Assembly (NCBI GenBank): GCA_900318265.1
Contig: ONKA01000003.1
Span: 62,001-126,000, forward strand
From: an uncultured Bacteroidales bacterium
GTDB lineage: Bacteria > Bacteroidota > Bacteroidia > Bacteroidales > F082
DNA length: 64,000 nt
Reading direction: 5' to 3'
Shown here: positions 53,163-63,175 of the stretch, piece after piece
Layout of the letters: each line of letters opens with the position of its first letter
Position numbering within the stretch: the stretch's first letter is position 1
Program-made: the position numbers and the translations under genes
The notes under the pieces: generated by a model
What the model saw: the letters and a program-made list of their open reading frames with translations, nothing else
What the model was told of the DNA's origin: nothing
Databases searched by the model: none

Positions 53163-53975
53163 ATGAAAAAGCATATTCATCTTTTGGCCGTGGCAGCCTT
53201 GCTGCTCATTGTTGCCTCAGCGTTAACAGGCTGTGTAAAAAAATACAAAATACAAGTCCCCACCAACAACCTTTGGTTTGGCTTGGATGCTGGTTCACAG
53301 ACTTTTGACTTCACTGCCAACTGCGAATGGACCATCACCAAGAACGACGATGCCGACTGGTACACCATCAGCCAGATGAGCGGCAAGAACGACGCCACCA
53401 TCACCGTCACCGTCGAGGCCTTGGAGAACGCAGATTTCCGAGGTGCATCCTTTGTCATCAACTCGCCTGGAGGCCACGTCCACCGTACGATTTTCGTCTC
53501 GCAAAACAAGTTGGATTTCGACGGTCTCTATAATAAGGTGTTTGGTGTGACTAGCGTAGAGCATTGGAACACAGACTATATGAATCAGATGATTGAAGAT
53601 TCGTATAAGCATAAGGTGTATGATCCATACGACACGGCTACGGGTTATACCATGTATTTCCTTGCCGACGGGACTGGTGTACAGATGGACCATCATAAGG
53701 ACACAGCGGTCTATTATGCATTCACCTACGAATACAACCCCATCAATCAGATCCTCCATATTGAGTTTGAAACCATCGACGACAGCCATGAAGACTACGA
53801 TCCGCAGGTGCTGACGGCCAGCGACTCGTTGTTCCGTTTCATCCACGAATACAAGGACCACTGGTGGGAACGCGCCGACATGCGCAAGATCGGTACAATC
53901 AATCCTGACGCCAAGGCCGTCCTCAAACACAAGGCCATCAAGCGCAAGGGTGATGAACCGATATTCCAATTCTAA
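53163..53975 (+). CDS. BACON-like lipoprotein, first of a tandem pair
   Basis: 270 residues from the ATG at 53163. Signal LLAVAALLLIVASALTGC (lipobox). About residues 35-120 are BACON-like: WFGLDAGSQTFDFTANCEWT, DWYTISQMSGKND, ITVTVEAL, VHRTIFVSQ. This Ig-like fold is common in Bacteroidota surface proteins and is thought to bind carbohydrate or mucin. The second half (about 120-270) is a domain shared with the next gene and not recognised. Expected at the outer membrane. Confidence 0.7.
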   Translation: MKKHIHLLAVAALLLIVASALTGCVKKYKIQVPTNNLWFGLDAGSQTFDFTANCEWTITKNDDADWYTISQMSGKNDATITVTVEALENADFRGASFVINSPGGHVHRTIFVSQNKLDFDGLYNKVFGVTSVEHWNTDYMNQMIEDSYKHKVYDPYDTATGYTMYFLADGTGVQMDHHKDTAVYYAFTYEYNPINQILHIEFETIDDSHEDYDPQVLTASDSLFRFIHEYKDHWWERADMRKIGTINPDAKAVLKHKAIKRKGDEPIFQF

Positions 53976-53990
53976 TTCTAATGATGTATT

Positions 53991-54018
53991 GTAGAGACGG
54001 TGTGCACACCGTCTCTAC
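53991..54018. repeat. 28-bp palindrome, family copy C
   Basis: Arms GTAGAGACGGTG and CACCGTCTCTAC with TGCA in the centre; perfect palindrome. It lies between the two paralogous lipoprotein genes. Confidence 0.85.
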
Positions 54019-54037
54019 CCATTTAAATTAAAGACCT

Positions 54038-54844
54038 ATGAAAATAAATAAACGATACCTTTTTGTTTTAGCTATGGCTTTGTTGTGCCTTACTGGTTGC
54101 GTCAAAGACTATAGCATCTTGGTGTCATCGCAAGACCTGCGTTTTGGGTTGCAGCCCGATAGCCAGACCATTACCCTCAATGCCAACTGCAAATGGACCA
54201 TCACCAAAAACGACGATGCCGACTGGTATACCATTTCGCCCATGTCGGGCAGAGCCAAAGACAGCATCATTACCGTTACGGTAAGCGATTACAGTGATGG
54301 TGACTTCCGCGGTTCCTCCTTTGTCATCAATTCGCCTGGCGGACACGTGCATCGCACGGTCTTTGTCTCGCAAAACAAAATGGATTTTTATGGCATTGTG
54401 AACAAGGTGTTTGGCGTGATGAAGCGTGAAACGTGGGCCACGGATTATGCCGGTCAAATCATCGAAGACGAATACAAAATGAAGGAGTATAACCCGTATG
54501 ATACCACAAGGGGATATCTCATGTATTTCTATGAGGACAGCATCGGCTGGCAGCGTGACCACCACACCGACACGGTGGCTTGGTGGCCGTTCAAGTATGC
54601 GTTTGACCCAGAAGGCCTCATCCTCCAAATTGATTTCGAGACAGTTGATGGTGCCCCTGAGAGTTATGCGCCTAATGTGCTGACTGCCAGCGACTCGCTC
54701 TATAGGTTCATCCATGAATTTCAGCCTCATAGGTGGGAACGTGTCGACATGCGCAAAGTGGGTACTATTATTCCGGGCAAGGAAGCCCTGCTGCGACACA
54801 ATGTCAGCAAACGTAAAGGAGGCGAACCGATCTTTTTGGATTAA
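54038..54844 (+). CDS. BACON-like lipoprotein, second of a tandem pair
   Basis: 268 residues. Signal YLFVLAMALLCLTGC. Collinear with its neighbour throughout: RFGLQPDSQTITLNANCKWT, DADWYTISPMSG, GHVHRTVFVSQNKMDF, NKVFGVMKRETWATDY, NVLTASDSLYRFIHEF. A tandem duplication whose copies have diverged but keep the same length. The stop overlaps the next start (TAATG), so the membrane protein that follows is cotranscribed. Confidence 0.7.
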   Translation: MKINKRYLFVLAMALLCLTGCVKDYSILVSSQDLRFGLQPDSQTITLNANCKWTITKNDDADWYTISPMSGRAKDSIITVTVSDYSDGDFRGSSFVINSPGGHVHRTVFVSQNKMDFYGIVNKVFGVMKRETWATDYAGQIIEDEYKMKEYNPYDTTRGYLMYFYEDSIGWQRDHHTDTVAWWPFKYAFDPEGLILQIDFETVDGAPESYAPNVLTASDSLYRFIHEFQPHRWERVDMRKVGTIIPGKEALLRHNVSKRKGGEPIFLD

Positions 54845-56253
54845 TGTCAAAGAAACTGACCAGATATATTGCGCTTTACGGCATCGGCGTTTATCTGTTG
54901 GCGCTGCTGGTCATCAGTGTCGCATTTCGTGAGCATGCCTTACAGCTGAAATGGATGTTATGGGGCATAGGTGAGGTGCTGTTATTCTTTTTGCTGACGG
55001 CCGTTTTCTATCCCCGTTGGAAAGACGACAGTACCAAGACGTTTCTTCTCAAAGTGTTCTTTGTGGCCTTGCTCCTGCGTGTTGCCTACGCCGTGGGAGT
55101 CGGGTATTACTATTATTATGAGACGGGGAGGGCCTTTGAGTACGGGGCAGGCGACAGCCGTTTCTACCACAGCACGGCGTTGCTATGCTCGCGATGGGTG
55201 AGGAGTGGAGAACTCTCAAATGTTTTCTATTATTTGCGGGCAAACACGATGGGGTTTTCCGACCAAGGTTACATCTATTGGCTGACCTTGATATATTCCA
55301 TCTTTGGCCGCAACCTGCTGACGCCGCGCATCTTCAAGGCCTTGATGCTTGCGTATCTGTGTGTTGTGATTTACAAATTGGGTAAACGCACTTTCGGTGA
55401 GCGCACTGGCCGTCTGGCCGCCGTGATGTGTGCTTTTATGCCCATTTTGATTCAAACGTGTGGCATGCACACCAAAGAGGCCGAGATGCTTTTTGTTTCC
55501 ATCTTTGCTCTCGAACGTATGGACTATCTCATCCGCAGCAAGAAATACACCTTTTGGAACATCCTGGTACCCATCCTCCTGACAGGCCTGAGCTTCGGGT
55601 TCCGCACCATCATCGGCATGTGTTTGATTTTCGCTTTTCTGGTCTTCGTGATGCTATCCTCAAAGGATTTGGTGAGTAAAAAAGGCAAAATCATCATCGC
55701 CTCGTCGGTTGTTGTGTTGTTTTTTGTTTTCCTGTTCTCGCCTATAGGACGTGAGATGAAGATAGTCAATCGTTTGAAATTCACCGATTTGAATTATCAG
55801 TCGGAACGATATGAGTCCATGGGGATGAAACACGGTGAGTTGGCCAAGAGTTATTATCTGGCACCGGGCGCTTTCGTAGTGCCTTTGGCCCCTATGGTGG
55901 AGGAGAGTCCCAACCACAACAAGATGATCCATGGTGGCACCTACGTGAAGAACTTCCTGGCTTTCTTTGCCATGTTGGCTATTGTCATTGCCTTCAGGCA
56001 AAGGAAATGGCGCGATTTCAGCCTGATTGGTGCCTATGAGTTCTCGTATTTGGCCATTATCTTGTTTTCGTTTGCCGCCAACTCCGAACGTTATCATGAA
56101 CCCGCCCTGCCTTTGTTGATATTAATGGCAGCCTATGCAATGACCCATCTTCGCCATAAAGACCTGAAAATCTTCTATGTATATTGCGGACTACTCTTCG
56201 TTGCCTTGTTCGTTTGGAACTGGCTGAAGCTCTCGGCACGAGGTCTGGTTTAA
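54844..56253 (+). CDS. Polytopic membrane protein, GT-C glycosyltransferase-like
   Basis: 469 residues with about eleven hydrophobic segments and a first periplasmic loop carrying acidic AGDSRFYH (about 98-105), the kind of Asp-containing loop seen in GT-C enzymes (PMT/ArnT-like) that use lipid-linked sugars. FSDQGYIYWLTLIYSIFGRN and AGAYxxGKRTFGERTGRLAAV-like blocks (LGKRTFGERTGRLAAV, about 178-193) are typical of these families. Donor and acceptor unknown. Translation is coupled to the preceding lipoprotein. Confidence 0.65.
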   Translation: MSKKLTRYIALYGIGVYLLALLVISVAFREHALQLKWMLWGIGEVLLFFLLTAVFYPRWKDDSTKTFLLKVFFVALLLRVAYAVGVGYYYYYETGRAFEYGAGDSRFYHSTALLCSRWVRSGELSNVFYYLRANTMGFSDQGYIYWLTLIYSIFGRNLLTPRIFKALMLAYLCVVIYKLGKRTFGERTGRLAAVMCAFMPILIQTCGMHTKEAEMLFVSIFALERMDYLIRSKKYTFWNILVPILLTGLSFGFRTIIGMCLIFAFLVFVMLSSKDLVSKKGKIIIASSVVVLFFVFLFSPIGREMKIVNRLKFTDLNYQSERYESMGMKHGELAKSYYLAPGAFVVPLAPMVEESPNHNKMIHGGTYVKNFLAFFAMLAIVIAFRQRKWRDFSLIGAYEFSYLAIILFSFAANSERYHEPALPLLILMAAYAMTHLRHKDLKIFYVYCGLLFVALFVWNWLKLSARGLV

Positions 56254-56292
56254 AATTTTTCATTGAAATCCTTGTAGTTCGCCAAAAAGTTG

Positions 56293-56300
56293 TATCTTTG
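56293..56300 (+). promoter_or_regulatory. -7 promoter box of tRNA-Cys
   Basis: TATCTTTG followed by CAGCC, 11 bases before the mature tRNA 5' end. Confidence 0.65.
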
Positions 56301-56311
56301 CAGCCGCAAAA

Positions 56312-56382
56312 GGTACCTTGCCCGAGTGGTTAGGGATCGGTCTGCAAAACCGGGGACGGCGGTTCGAGTCCGCCAGGTACCT
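56312..56382 (+). tRNA. tRNA-Cys (anticodon GCA)
   Basis: Full cloverleaf: acceptor GGTACCT with AGGTACC, D stem CCC/GGG, anticodon stem around CTGCAAA (GCA), T arm GGCGG-TTCGAGT-CCGCC, and a T discriminator base. CCA is not encoded. A terminator follows. Confidence 0.95.
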
Positions 56383-56386
56383 CATC

Positions 56387-56415
56387 AGCCTGCTGAGTTT
56401 CGGCAGGCTTTTTTT
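56387..56415 (+). terminator. Terminator after tRNA-Cys
   Basis: AGCCTGC and GCAGGCT pair around a TGAGTTTCG-type loop, followed by seven T. Confidence 0.85.
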
Positions 56416-56434
56416 GTAAATATGCATTTTTTAC

Positions 56435-56442
56435 TATTTTTG
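56435..56442 (+). promoter_or_regulatory. -7 promoter box of glnS
   Basis: TATTTTTG followed by CACC, 28 bases before the glnS ATG. Confidence 0.6.
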
Positions 56443-56470
56443 CACCTTGTTTTTAATCCTAAATTGAACT

Positions 56471-58213
<1,743 letters not shown>

Positions 58214-58220
58214 TATTTTT

Positions 58221-58248
58221 GTAGAGACGTTGCGTGCAACGTCTAAAC
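58221..58248. repeat. 28-bp palindrome, family copy D
   Basis: Arms GTAGAGACGTTGC and GCAACGTCTAAAC, with a decayed outer end. It lies seven bases after glnS, preceded by a short T run. Confidence 0.75.
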
Positions 58249-58292
58249 GAAACCGACAATGTAATTTGTAATCATCTTGAATGCATTGTTTT

Positions 58293-58320
58293 GTGGAGAC
58301 GGAGTGCACACCGTCTCCAC
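58293..58320. repeat. 28-bp palindrome, family copy E
   Basis: Arms GTGGAGACGG and CCGTCTCCAC around AGTGCACA. Compensatory change at the third base pair (TGG with CCA) keeps the pairing, which supports selection for the hairpin or DNA palindrome. Confidence 0.8.
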
Positions 58321-58350
58321 ATCTTTTTTGCCCATTTCGTACAATAATCG

Positions 58351-58358
58351 TATTTTTG
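58351..58358 (+). promoter_or_regulatory. -7 promoter box of the OstA-like gene
   Basis: TATTTTTG followed by CGGC, only eight bases before the ATG at 58367; the transcript would then be almost leaderless, or the ATG at 58376 is used. Confidence 0.55.
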
Positions 58359-58366
58359 CGGCATTA

Positions 58367-60031
58367 ATGAACAAGATGAAAGCCAAATTGTTGCTCATAG
58401 TATCGTTTTTCCTTCTGCTGTCGCAAACGCTTGTGGCACAGGAGCAGGATACCGTGCAGCGCAAGAAGACCCGCATCAACATCTTGCATTACGACAAGGC
58501 CACCTACTCAAAGAGCATGGGCGACGTGCAGCGTCTCATCGGCAACGTGAAGATGCGCCACGACTCGGCCTATTTCTTCTGCGACAGCGCCTATTACTAC
58601 CAGAAAAACAATAGCTTCGATGCCTATCAGAACGTTCACATCATCGTCAACGACAGCGTGGAAATTTTTAGCGACCTACTGAACTACGACGGTGACCGCC
58701 GTTTTGCGGAGTTTCACGACAACGTGCGGCTACGCGACGACTCCACCATGCTCTACACCGAATACCTAACCTACGACCGCAACCTGCATCTGGCCAGCTA
58801 TCCCGACAGTGCCACCACGGTGCGCGGCGACAAGACCCTGAAAAGCCACTATGGCTACTACCGCGACCGTCTCAAAGAATTCTCTTTCTTTGAAAACGTG
58901 GAAGTATACAGCCCTAAATATCAGATGTATACCGACACCTTGTTTTACAATACGGGCATAGAGAAGATGTGGTTTGAAGGGCCGACGACCATTATTAACA
59001 AAGAAAATGTATTGGAAGGCAAACACGGCTATTATCTGGTGAACGAGGACTTTGTGTATCTCGACAAGCGGCCCTATATGCACAACGAGACCCAACAGAT
59101 GCGTGCTGATTCCATCTTCTACGACCGCAACAAAGGCTTGGCGCAGGCTTATAACCAAGTGGACATGATTGACACTTCCTATCAGGTCATCATGCGTGGC
59201 GATTATGTGGAGATGTGGGAAAACAAGGGTTTCTCCTTTGCCACCGACAGCGCATACGCCATCAGCTACGATGGCGGCGATTCGCTCTATATCCACGGCG
59301 ACACGCTGTTCATGTACTTCGACAAGAAAAAGGAAGAGGCCGAAAAACTCATAGCCCGCCGGAACGTGCGTTTCTTCAAGTCGGATATGCAAGGCAAGTG
59401 CGACACCTTGACCTATCTGAAGGCCGACTCTATCATCCAAATGCGTGTGGCGCCCATCCTTTGGGCTGAGGACAGTCAGTTGACGGGCGTTGATATCGAC
59501 ATCAAGCTCAAAGACCACAACGTGGATTGGGTGCTGCAAAAGGGGAATGCTTTTATCATCTCAAAGGACTCCATCGAGGGCTACAACCAAATCAAGGGAA
59601 AAGACATCACATCTCGGTTCAGAAATGGTAACATTCATCGGGTGAATGTAGACGGCGATAAGGCCGAGACCATCTATTGGATTCGTGACGACGACGGGGG
59701 ACTCATCGGCATCGACGTGTCGAACTCTGCAACCATGGTCATCGAGATGGAAAAGCAAAGTGTTTCCATCATCAAGTCGTTCAAAGAAATCAACGAGACC
59801 ATGTATCCCGAGAAAGACCTTAGTGAGAGCAACCGATATTTATCCGGATTCAAGTGGCACGACGAGGCCCGACCCAAGGACAAGAACGACATCTTCCGTC
59901 GCGTCGAGGTGGAGATGCCCAAAATGGAAGAGACGCCTAAGGAGACTCCAAAAGAAGCTGCTGCCGAAGAAGATGTTCAAGAAAAACAGCCGAAACGACA
60001 TAGGGCAAAAAAAGAAATCAACAACAATTAA
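58367..60031 (+). CDS. OstA/LptA-like envelope protein
   Basis: 554 residues from the ATG at 58367 (58376 possible). Signal peptide LLLIVSFFLLLSQTLVAQ. The N-terminal region (about 30-330) has the repeating beta pattern of the OstA-like domain (LIGNVKMRHDSAYFFCDSAYYY, LNYDGDRRFAEFHDNVRL, MLYTEYLTYDRNLHLASY), as in LptA and LptD, which carry lipopolysaccharide across the periplasm. The last 60 residues are Lys/Glu/Pro-rich. Longer than LptA; Bacteroidota carry such extended OstA-like proteins. A longer upstream frame runs through the palindrome and is rejected. It lies 12 bases before gpmA. Confidence 0.75.
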   Translation: MNKMKAKLLLIVSFFLLLSQTLVAQEQDTVQRKKTRINILHYDKATYSKSMGDVQRLIGNVKMRHDSAYFFCDSAYYYQKNNSFDAYQNVHIIVNDSVEIFSDLLNYDGDRRFAEFHDNVRLRDDSTMLYTEYLTYDRNLHLASYPDSATTVRGDKTLKSHYGYYRDRLKEFSFFENVEVYSPKYQMYTDTLFYNTGIEKMWFEGPTTIINKENVLEGKHGYYLVNEDFVYLDKRPYMHNETQQMRADSIFYDRNKGLAQAYNQVDMIDTSYQVIMRGDYVEMWENKGFSFATDSAYAISYDGGDSLYIHGDTLFMYFDKKKEEAEKLIARRNVRFFKSDMQGKCDTLTYLKADSIIQMRVAPILWAEDSQLTGVDIDIKLKDHNVDWVLQKGNAFIISKDSIEGYNQIKGKDITSRFRNGNIHRVNVDGDKAETIYWIRDDDGGLIGIDVSNSATMVIEMEKQSVSIIKSFKEINETMYPEKDLSESNRYLSGFKWHDEARPKDKNDIFRRVEVEMPKMEETPKETPKEAAAEEDVQEKQPKRHRAKKEINNN

Positions 60032-60043
60032 ATTTTAATTAAT

Positions 60044-60790
60044 ATGAAGAAACTAATTTTAATCCGTCACGGAGAAAGTGAATGGAACAAATTGAACCTC
60101 TTTACGGGGTGGACCAACGTTGACCTTTCGGAAAAAGGCGTCCAAGAAGCCATTGAGGCAGGCAAAACGCTGAAAGAAAACGGCTACAAACCTGAAATCT
60201 GCTTCACCTCTTATCTGAAGCGTGCCATCAAGACCTTGAACCTCGCTCTCGAGGCCATGGACATGGACTGGCTGCCGGTGTACAAGTCATGGAGACTCAA
60301 CGAAAAGTCGTATGGCCAGCTGCAAGGCCTCGACAAGAAGATGACCGCCGAGAAATACGGTGACGAGCAAGTGCGTCTGTGGCGCCGTGCCTTCGATGTG
60401 CGTCCGCCCGCGTTGGAAATGAACGATCCCAAGAGCCCCCGCATGGACCCGCGCTATGCCGAGCTCACCGACGAGCAAATCCCGCTTACCGAGGCCCTCT
60501 GCGACACCATCGAGCGTGTGATGCCATATTACGAGAACAACATCATGAAGGCCTTTGAGACTCACGACCAAGTATTGGTGGTGGCCCACGGCAACAGTCT
60601 GCGAGGTGTGGTAAAGGTGCTGAAGGGCATGAGCAACGACGAGATCATTGCTTTCAACATCCCAACGGGCATTCCGTATGTCTTCGAGTTCGACGACAAC
60701 ATGAAGCTCCAAAAGGACTTCTTCTTGGGAGATCCTGAGAAAGTGGCCGCGCTGATGGCCGCTGTCGCCAATCAAGGCAAAGCAAAGTAA
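60044..60790 (+). CDS. gpmA: 2,3-bisphosphoglycerate-dependent phosphoglycerate mutase
   Basis: 248 residues. The phosphohistidine motif LILIRHGESEWN (about 4-15) is followed by LFTGWTNVDLSEKG, and VVAHGNSLRGVVKVL (about 182-196) supplies the second His. YERRY-like region is RLNEKSYGQLQGLDK. Full length for the family. It interconverts 3- and 2-phosphoglycerate in glycolysis. A large hairpin separates it from the convergent outer membrane protein gene. Confidence 0.95.
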   Translation: MKKLILIRHGESEWNKLNLFTGWTNVDLSEKGVQEAIEAGKTLKENGYKPEICFTSYLKRAIKTLNLALEAMDMDWLPVYKSWRLNEKSYGQLQGLDKKMTAEKYGDEQVRLWRRAFDVRPPALEMNDPKSPRMDPRYAELTDEQIPLTEALCDTIERVMPYYENNIMKAFETHDQVLVVAHGNSLRGVVKVLKGMSNDEIIAFNIPTGIPYVFEFDDNMKLQKDFFLGDPEKVAALMAAVANQGKAK

Positions 60791-60807
60791 ATGGTATTTG
60801 CTTCGCA

Positions 60808-60913
60808 AAGAAATCTGTCAAAAATCATAATAAAATCTATCGAAAATCATATAAATAGATTTTGAAAGATTTTAAAAACAGATTTTTGACAGATTTCTTG
60901 CCCGTAGGGCAAT
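60808..60913. repeat. Large nested inverted repeat between convergent genes
   Basis: AAGAAATCTGTCAAAAATC (60808-60826) and GATTTTTGACAGATTTCTT (60881-60899) are perfect 19-base arms. Inside lie AAAATCTAT (60832-60840) and ATAGATTTT (60855-60863). A second small hairpin TTGCCC-GTA-GGGCAA follows at 60899-60913. It fits a two-way terminator or a cruciform. Confidence 0.8.
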
Positions 60914-60917
60914 CCCA

Positions 60918-62276
60918 TTAGAAAATATAATTAAACCCGACAAACGTCTTCAGTTTCTTGCCGTCACGTTTGTCGAGGGCTTTGCCCAAATCGACCGAGA
61001 CGACAAGATTGCGGTTCATGATGAGTTTGAGGCCGCAGCCCGCTGCCATGTGAAGTTTTTCTTTTCCTTCGACGTCATAAAGTGGATAACCAAATCCGCC
61101 AGAAATCGGGTCAGAAGCGATGGTATGCATCTCTTCCTCGCGGAACTTCTGTGTCACCATGCCAGCATCGAAGAAGGGATTCAAACCTACTTGCCAGTTT
61201 TGATTAATGAACTGGAAACCTATGATACGCCAGCGCAACTCCAAGTTGGCGAAAGCAAAACCCTCTCCGATGACGCCGTTACGGTTCACGCCACGCAAGG
61301 TTGTGCTGCCGCCCAAGCCTTCCGTGTACATCTTCTGGAAGAACATGGTGTTCAGGTTGTTGATCATGTACCAAGGGGTCTTGCCTGCTAGGCGATTCTG
61401 GGCGCCGAGGCGGTAGGCAAAAGTTAATTTGTCCCTATAAACGGGGATGTAATGTCTCCAAAGGAAGGTGTACGATAGGTTACTGTAGCCCTTACGGTCG
61501 ATGAGGTCGGGGGCGCCGACGAGAGTGGCTTCGGTATAGATGCCTTTGGTCGGGTCGCTGTTGTGGTCGCGGCTGTCGTAGATGAGACCTAGGCGGATTT
61601 GGGTGGTGTTGCCGCCCTGAGCCTCGTCTTTTTTGATGACACCAGCGTTTACGTAATCCTCATACAACGTCTTTTGTCCTTCATAGCCTTCCAAATTGAT
61701 GCGGTCGACCTTGGTGTTGTAATAGGCCAGACCAGCAGTCCAGTTAAGGTTAGGAACGCCGAAGAAGGGACGCTGCATACTGCCCACGAAGCGGAACTGG
61801 TTACGGTTGATGAAATGATAGCCGCTTTTAACTGTAGTTTCATTCCACATGGCCTCAAACACGTTCGGGTCGAAGGGGTTGGCCTCATAGCCATTGAAGC
61901 CGAAGAACTCATATTTCTTGGCATAGAAATAGGTCACGTCGAAAAATAGTTTTGTGTCTTTCACGACGTAAGGCATGTCGCTATAAAAGCGGAACACGCC
62001 TGAGCCTTTGGTGTAGCGCGAGGCTTCCACATTGAACTTGTAGTTGTAGCGGGGATAGCGCGAGCCGTCGCCGAAGTTGAAAATGTCGCAAGTCACGCCG
62101 TACTGGAAGCCTAAGTCTGCATCGTAGCCCACCACGGGCAGAGGACCGAAGTTCCAGCCTTTCTTGATGATTTCGCCTTTTTCGTTATAGGTCTTTTCTT
62201 TCTTGGCTTTCTTTTCTTGAGCCATGCCGCCCACGGCCAATAGCAGGGCAAGCATAATTAATATGGTCTTTTTCAT
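60918..62276 (-). CDS. Omp85/BamA-family outer membrane beta-barrel protein
   Basis: 452 residues from the ATG at 62276 (the frame extends to 62399, but the signal peptide starts here: TILIMLALLLAVGGMAQ). After a Lys/Glu-rich linker, the body is a beta-barrel with alternating aromatic strands. IYDSRDHNSDPTKGIYTEA (about 229-247) and STTLRGVNRNGVIGEG (about 325-340) match the barrel landmarks of the surface antigen D15 family, and the C-terminus ends in a strand with a final Phe (VGFNYIF). POTRA domains are missing, so it is a short family member that may be a lipase/patatin-associated or transport barrel. Function unknown. Confidence 0.8.
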   Translation of the reverse strand: MKKTILIMLALLLAVGGMAQEKKAKKEKTYNEKGEIIKKGWNFGPLPVVGYDADLGFQYGVTCDIFNFGDGSRYPRYNYKFNVEASRYTKGSGVFRFYSDMPYVVKDTKLFFDVTYFYAKKYEFFGFNGYEANPFDPNVFEAMWNETTVKSGYHFINRNQFRFVGSMQRPFFGVPNLNWTAGLAYYNTKVDRINLEGYEGQKTLYEDYVNAGVIKKDEAQGGNTTQIRLGLIYDSRDHNSDPTKGIYTEATLVGAPDLIDRKGYSNLSYTFLWRHYIPVYRDKLTFAYRLGAQNRLAGKTPWYMINNLNTMFFQKMYTEGLGGSTTLRGVNRNGVIGEGFAFANLELRWRIIGFQFINQNWQVGLNPFFDAGMVTQKFREEEMHTIASDPISGGFGYPLYDVEGKEKLHMAAGCGLKLIMNRNLVVSVDLGKALDKRDGKKLKTFVGFNYIF

Positions 62277-62415
62277 ATTGGTTATTTTTGTTGCCGGCTT
62301 GTAGGGCTGTCGTACCACGGCAGCCTTTCTTGTTCGTTTTTTTCGGCTGCCACCATGTGACAGCCCTACAAACCGCAAAAATAGGTTTTTTATCAACATT
62401 AGCGAAAAATAGTGC

Positions 62416-62423
62416 TATTTTTG
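62416..62423 (+). promoter_or_regulatory. -7 promoter box of mntP
   Basis: TATTTTTG followed by CGCC, 19 bases before the ATG; too short a leader for a riboswitch. Confidence 0.6.
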
Positions 62424-62442
62424 CGCCATAATCCTGACTCAA

Positions 62443-63015
62443 ATGAACTTCATCGAACTATTACTGATCGCCATCGGCCTCTCCATGGATGCCTTCTCGG
62501 TCTCCATCTGCAAAGGCTTGACCACCAAACGGTTTTCATGGCGTATGGCTTTGGTCTGCGGCCTTTGGTTTGGCTTCTTTCAGGCTTTGATGCCCACAAT
62601 TGGCTACTTCTTGGGCGCGCAGTTCCAGGAAATGATTGAAGCCTACGACCATTGGATTGCCTTTGGTTTGCTTTTTCTCATCGGTGCCAACATGATTCGG
62701 GAAGCCATTTGGGGTAAGGAAGAAGAAGGCAAAGAAAACAGTGCCCTTGATTTCAAGACTATGCTGTTTTTGGCCATTGCCACCAGCATCGATGCTTTGG
62801 CAGTCGGTGTTTCGTTTGCCTGTATTCAAGTGAAGCTTTGGTCATCAGTGCTCATCATTGGCCTTACCACTTTTGTTTTCTCTGTCTTGGGTGTGAAAAT
62901 CGGCAATGTCTTTGGCTCGAAATACGAGAAGTCGGCTGGGATTATTGGCGGTATTATATTGATTCTCATTGGTTTGAAGATTCTTTTGGAGCATTTGGAC
63001 ATTATCAGTTTTTGA
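62443..63015 (+). CDS. mntP: Manganese efflux pump MntP
   Basis: 190 residues, six hydrophobic segments in two halves with inverted-repeat character: IGLSMDAFSVSICKGL (about 12-27) and IATSIDALAVGVSFA (about 112-126), each with the conserved Asp that binds the metal. Length and both motifs match MntP (DUF204). It exports Mn2+ across the inner membrane and guards against manganese overload. Confidence 0.92.
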   Translation: MNFIELLLIAIGLSMDAFSVSICKGLTTKRFSWRMALVCGLWFGFFQALMPTIGYFLGAQFQEMIEAYDHWIAFGLLFLIGANMIREAIWGKEEEGKENSALDFKTMLFLAIATSIDALAVGVSFACIQVKLWSSVLIIGLTTFVFSVLGVKIGNVFGSKYEKSAGIIGGIILILIGLKILLEHLDIISF

Positions 63016-63066
63016 CGGAAAAGAAAAATCTGACCAATTAATTGCACACCATATCAAAATATTGTG

Positions 63067-63074
63067 TAATTTTG
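63067..63074 (+). promoter_or_regulatory. -7 promoter box upstream of the tRNA-Pro-like leader
   Basis: TAATTTTG followed by CAGC, 15 bases before the tRNA-like sequence, the same distance as for a functional tRNA promoter. Confidence 0.55.
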
Positions 63075-63089
63075 CAGCGCAAAACGGTT

Positions 63090-63136
63090 CGGGATGTAGC
63101 GCAGCCCGGTAGCGCGCTTCGTTCGGGACGAAGAGG
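63090..63136 (+). pseudogene. Truncated tRNA-Pro (anticodon CGG), 5' two-thirds only
   Basis: CGGGATG, a D arm (GCGC ... GCGC) and the anticodon arm CTTCG-TTCGGGA-CGAAG are those of tRNA-Pro(CGG). After AGAGG the sequence departs. No T arm (TTCGAAT) and no CATCCCG closing the acceptor stem follow; instead there is a repeat of GTCGAAGG. A functional tRNA cannot form. It becomes the leader of the U32 gene. Confidence 0.65.
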
Positions 63137-63175
63137 CCGCAAGTCGAAGGGTCGAAGGGCCGCCTTAATGGAAAA

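Noticed and set aside
62340-62442. yybP-ykoY manganese riboswitch before mntP
   Set aside because: The promoter lies only 19 bases before the ATG, so the leader is too short for the riboswitch.
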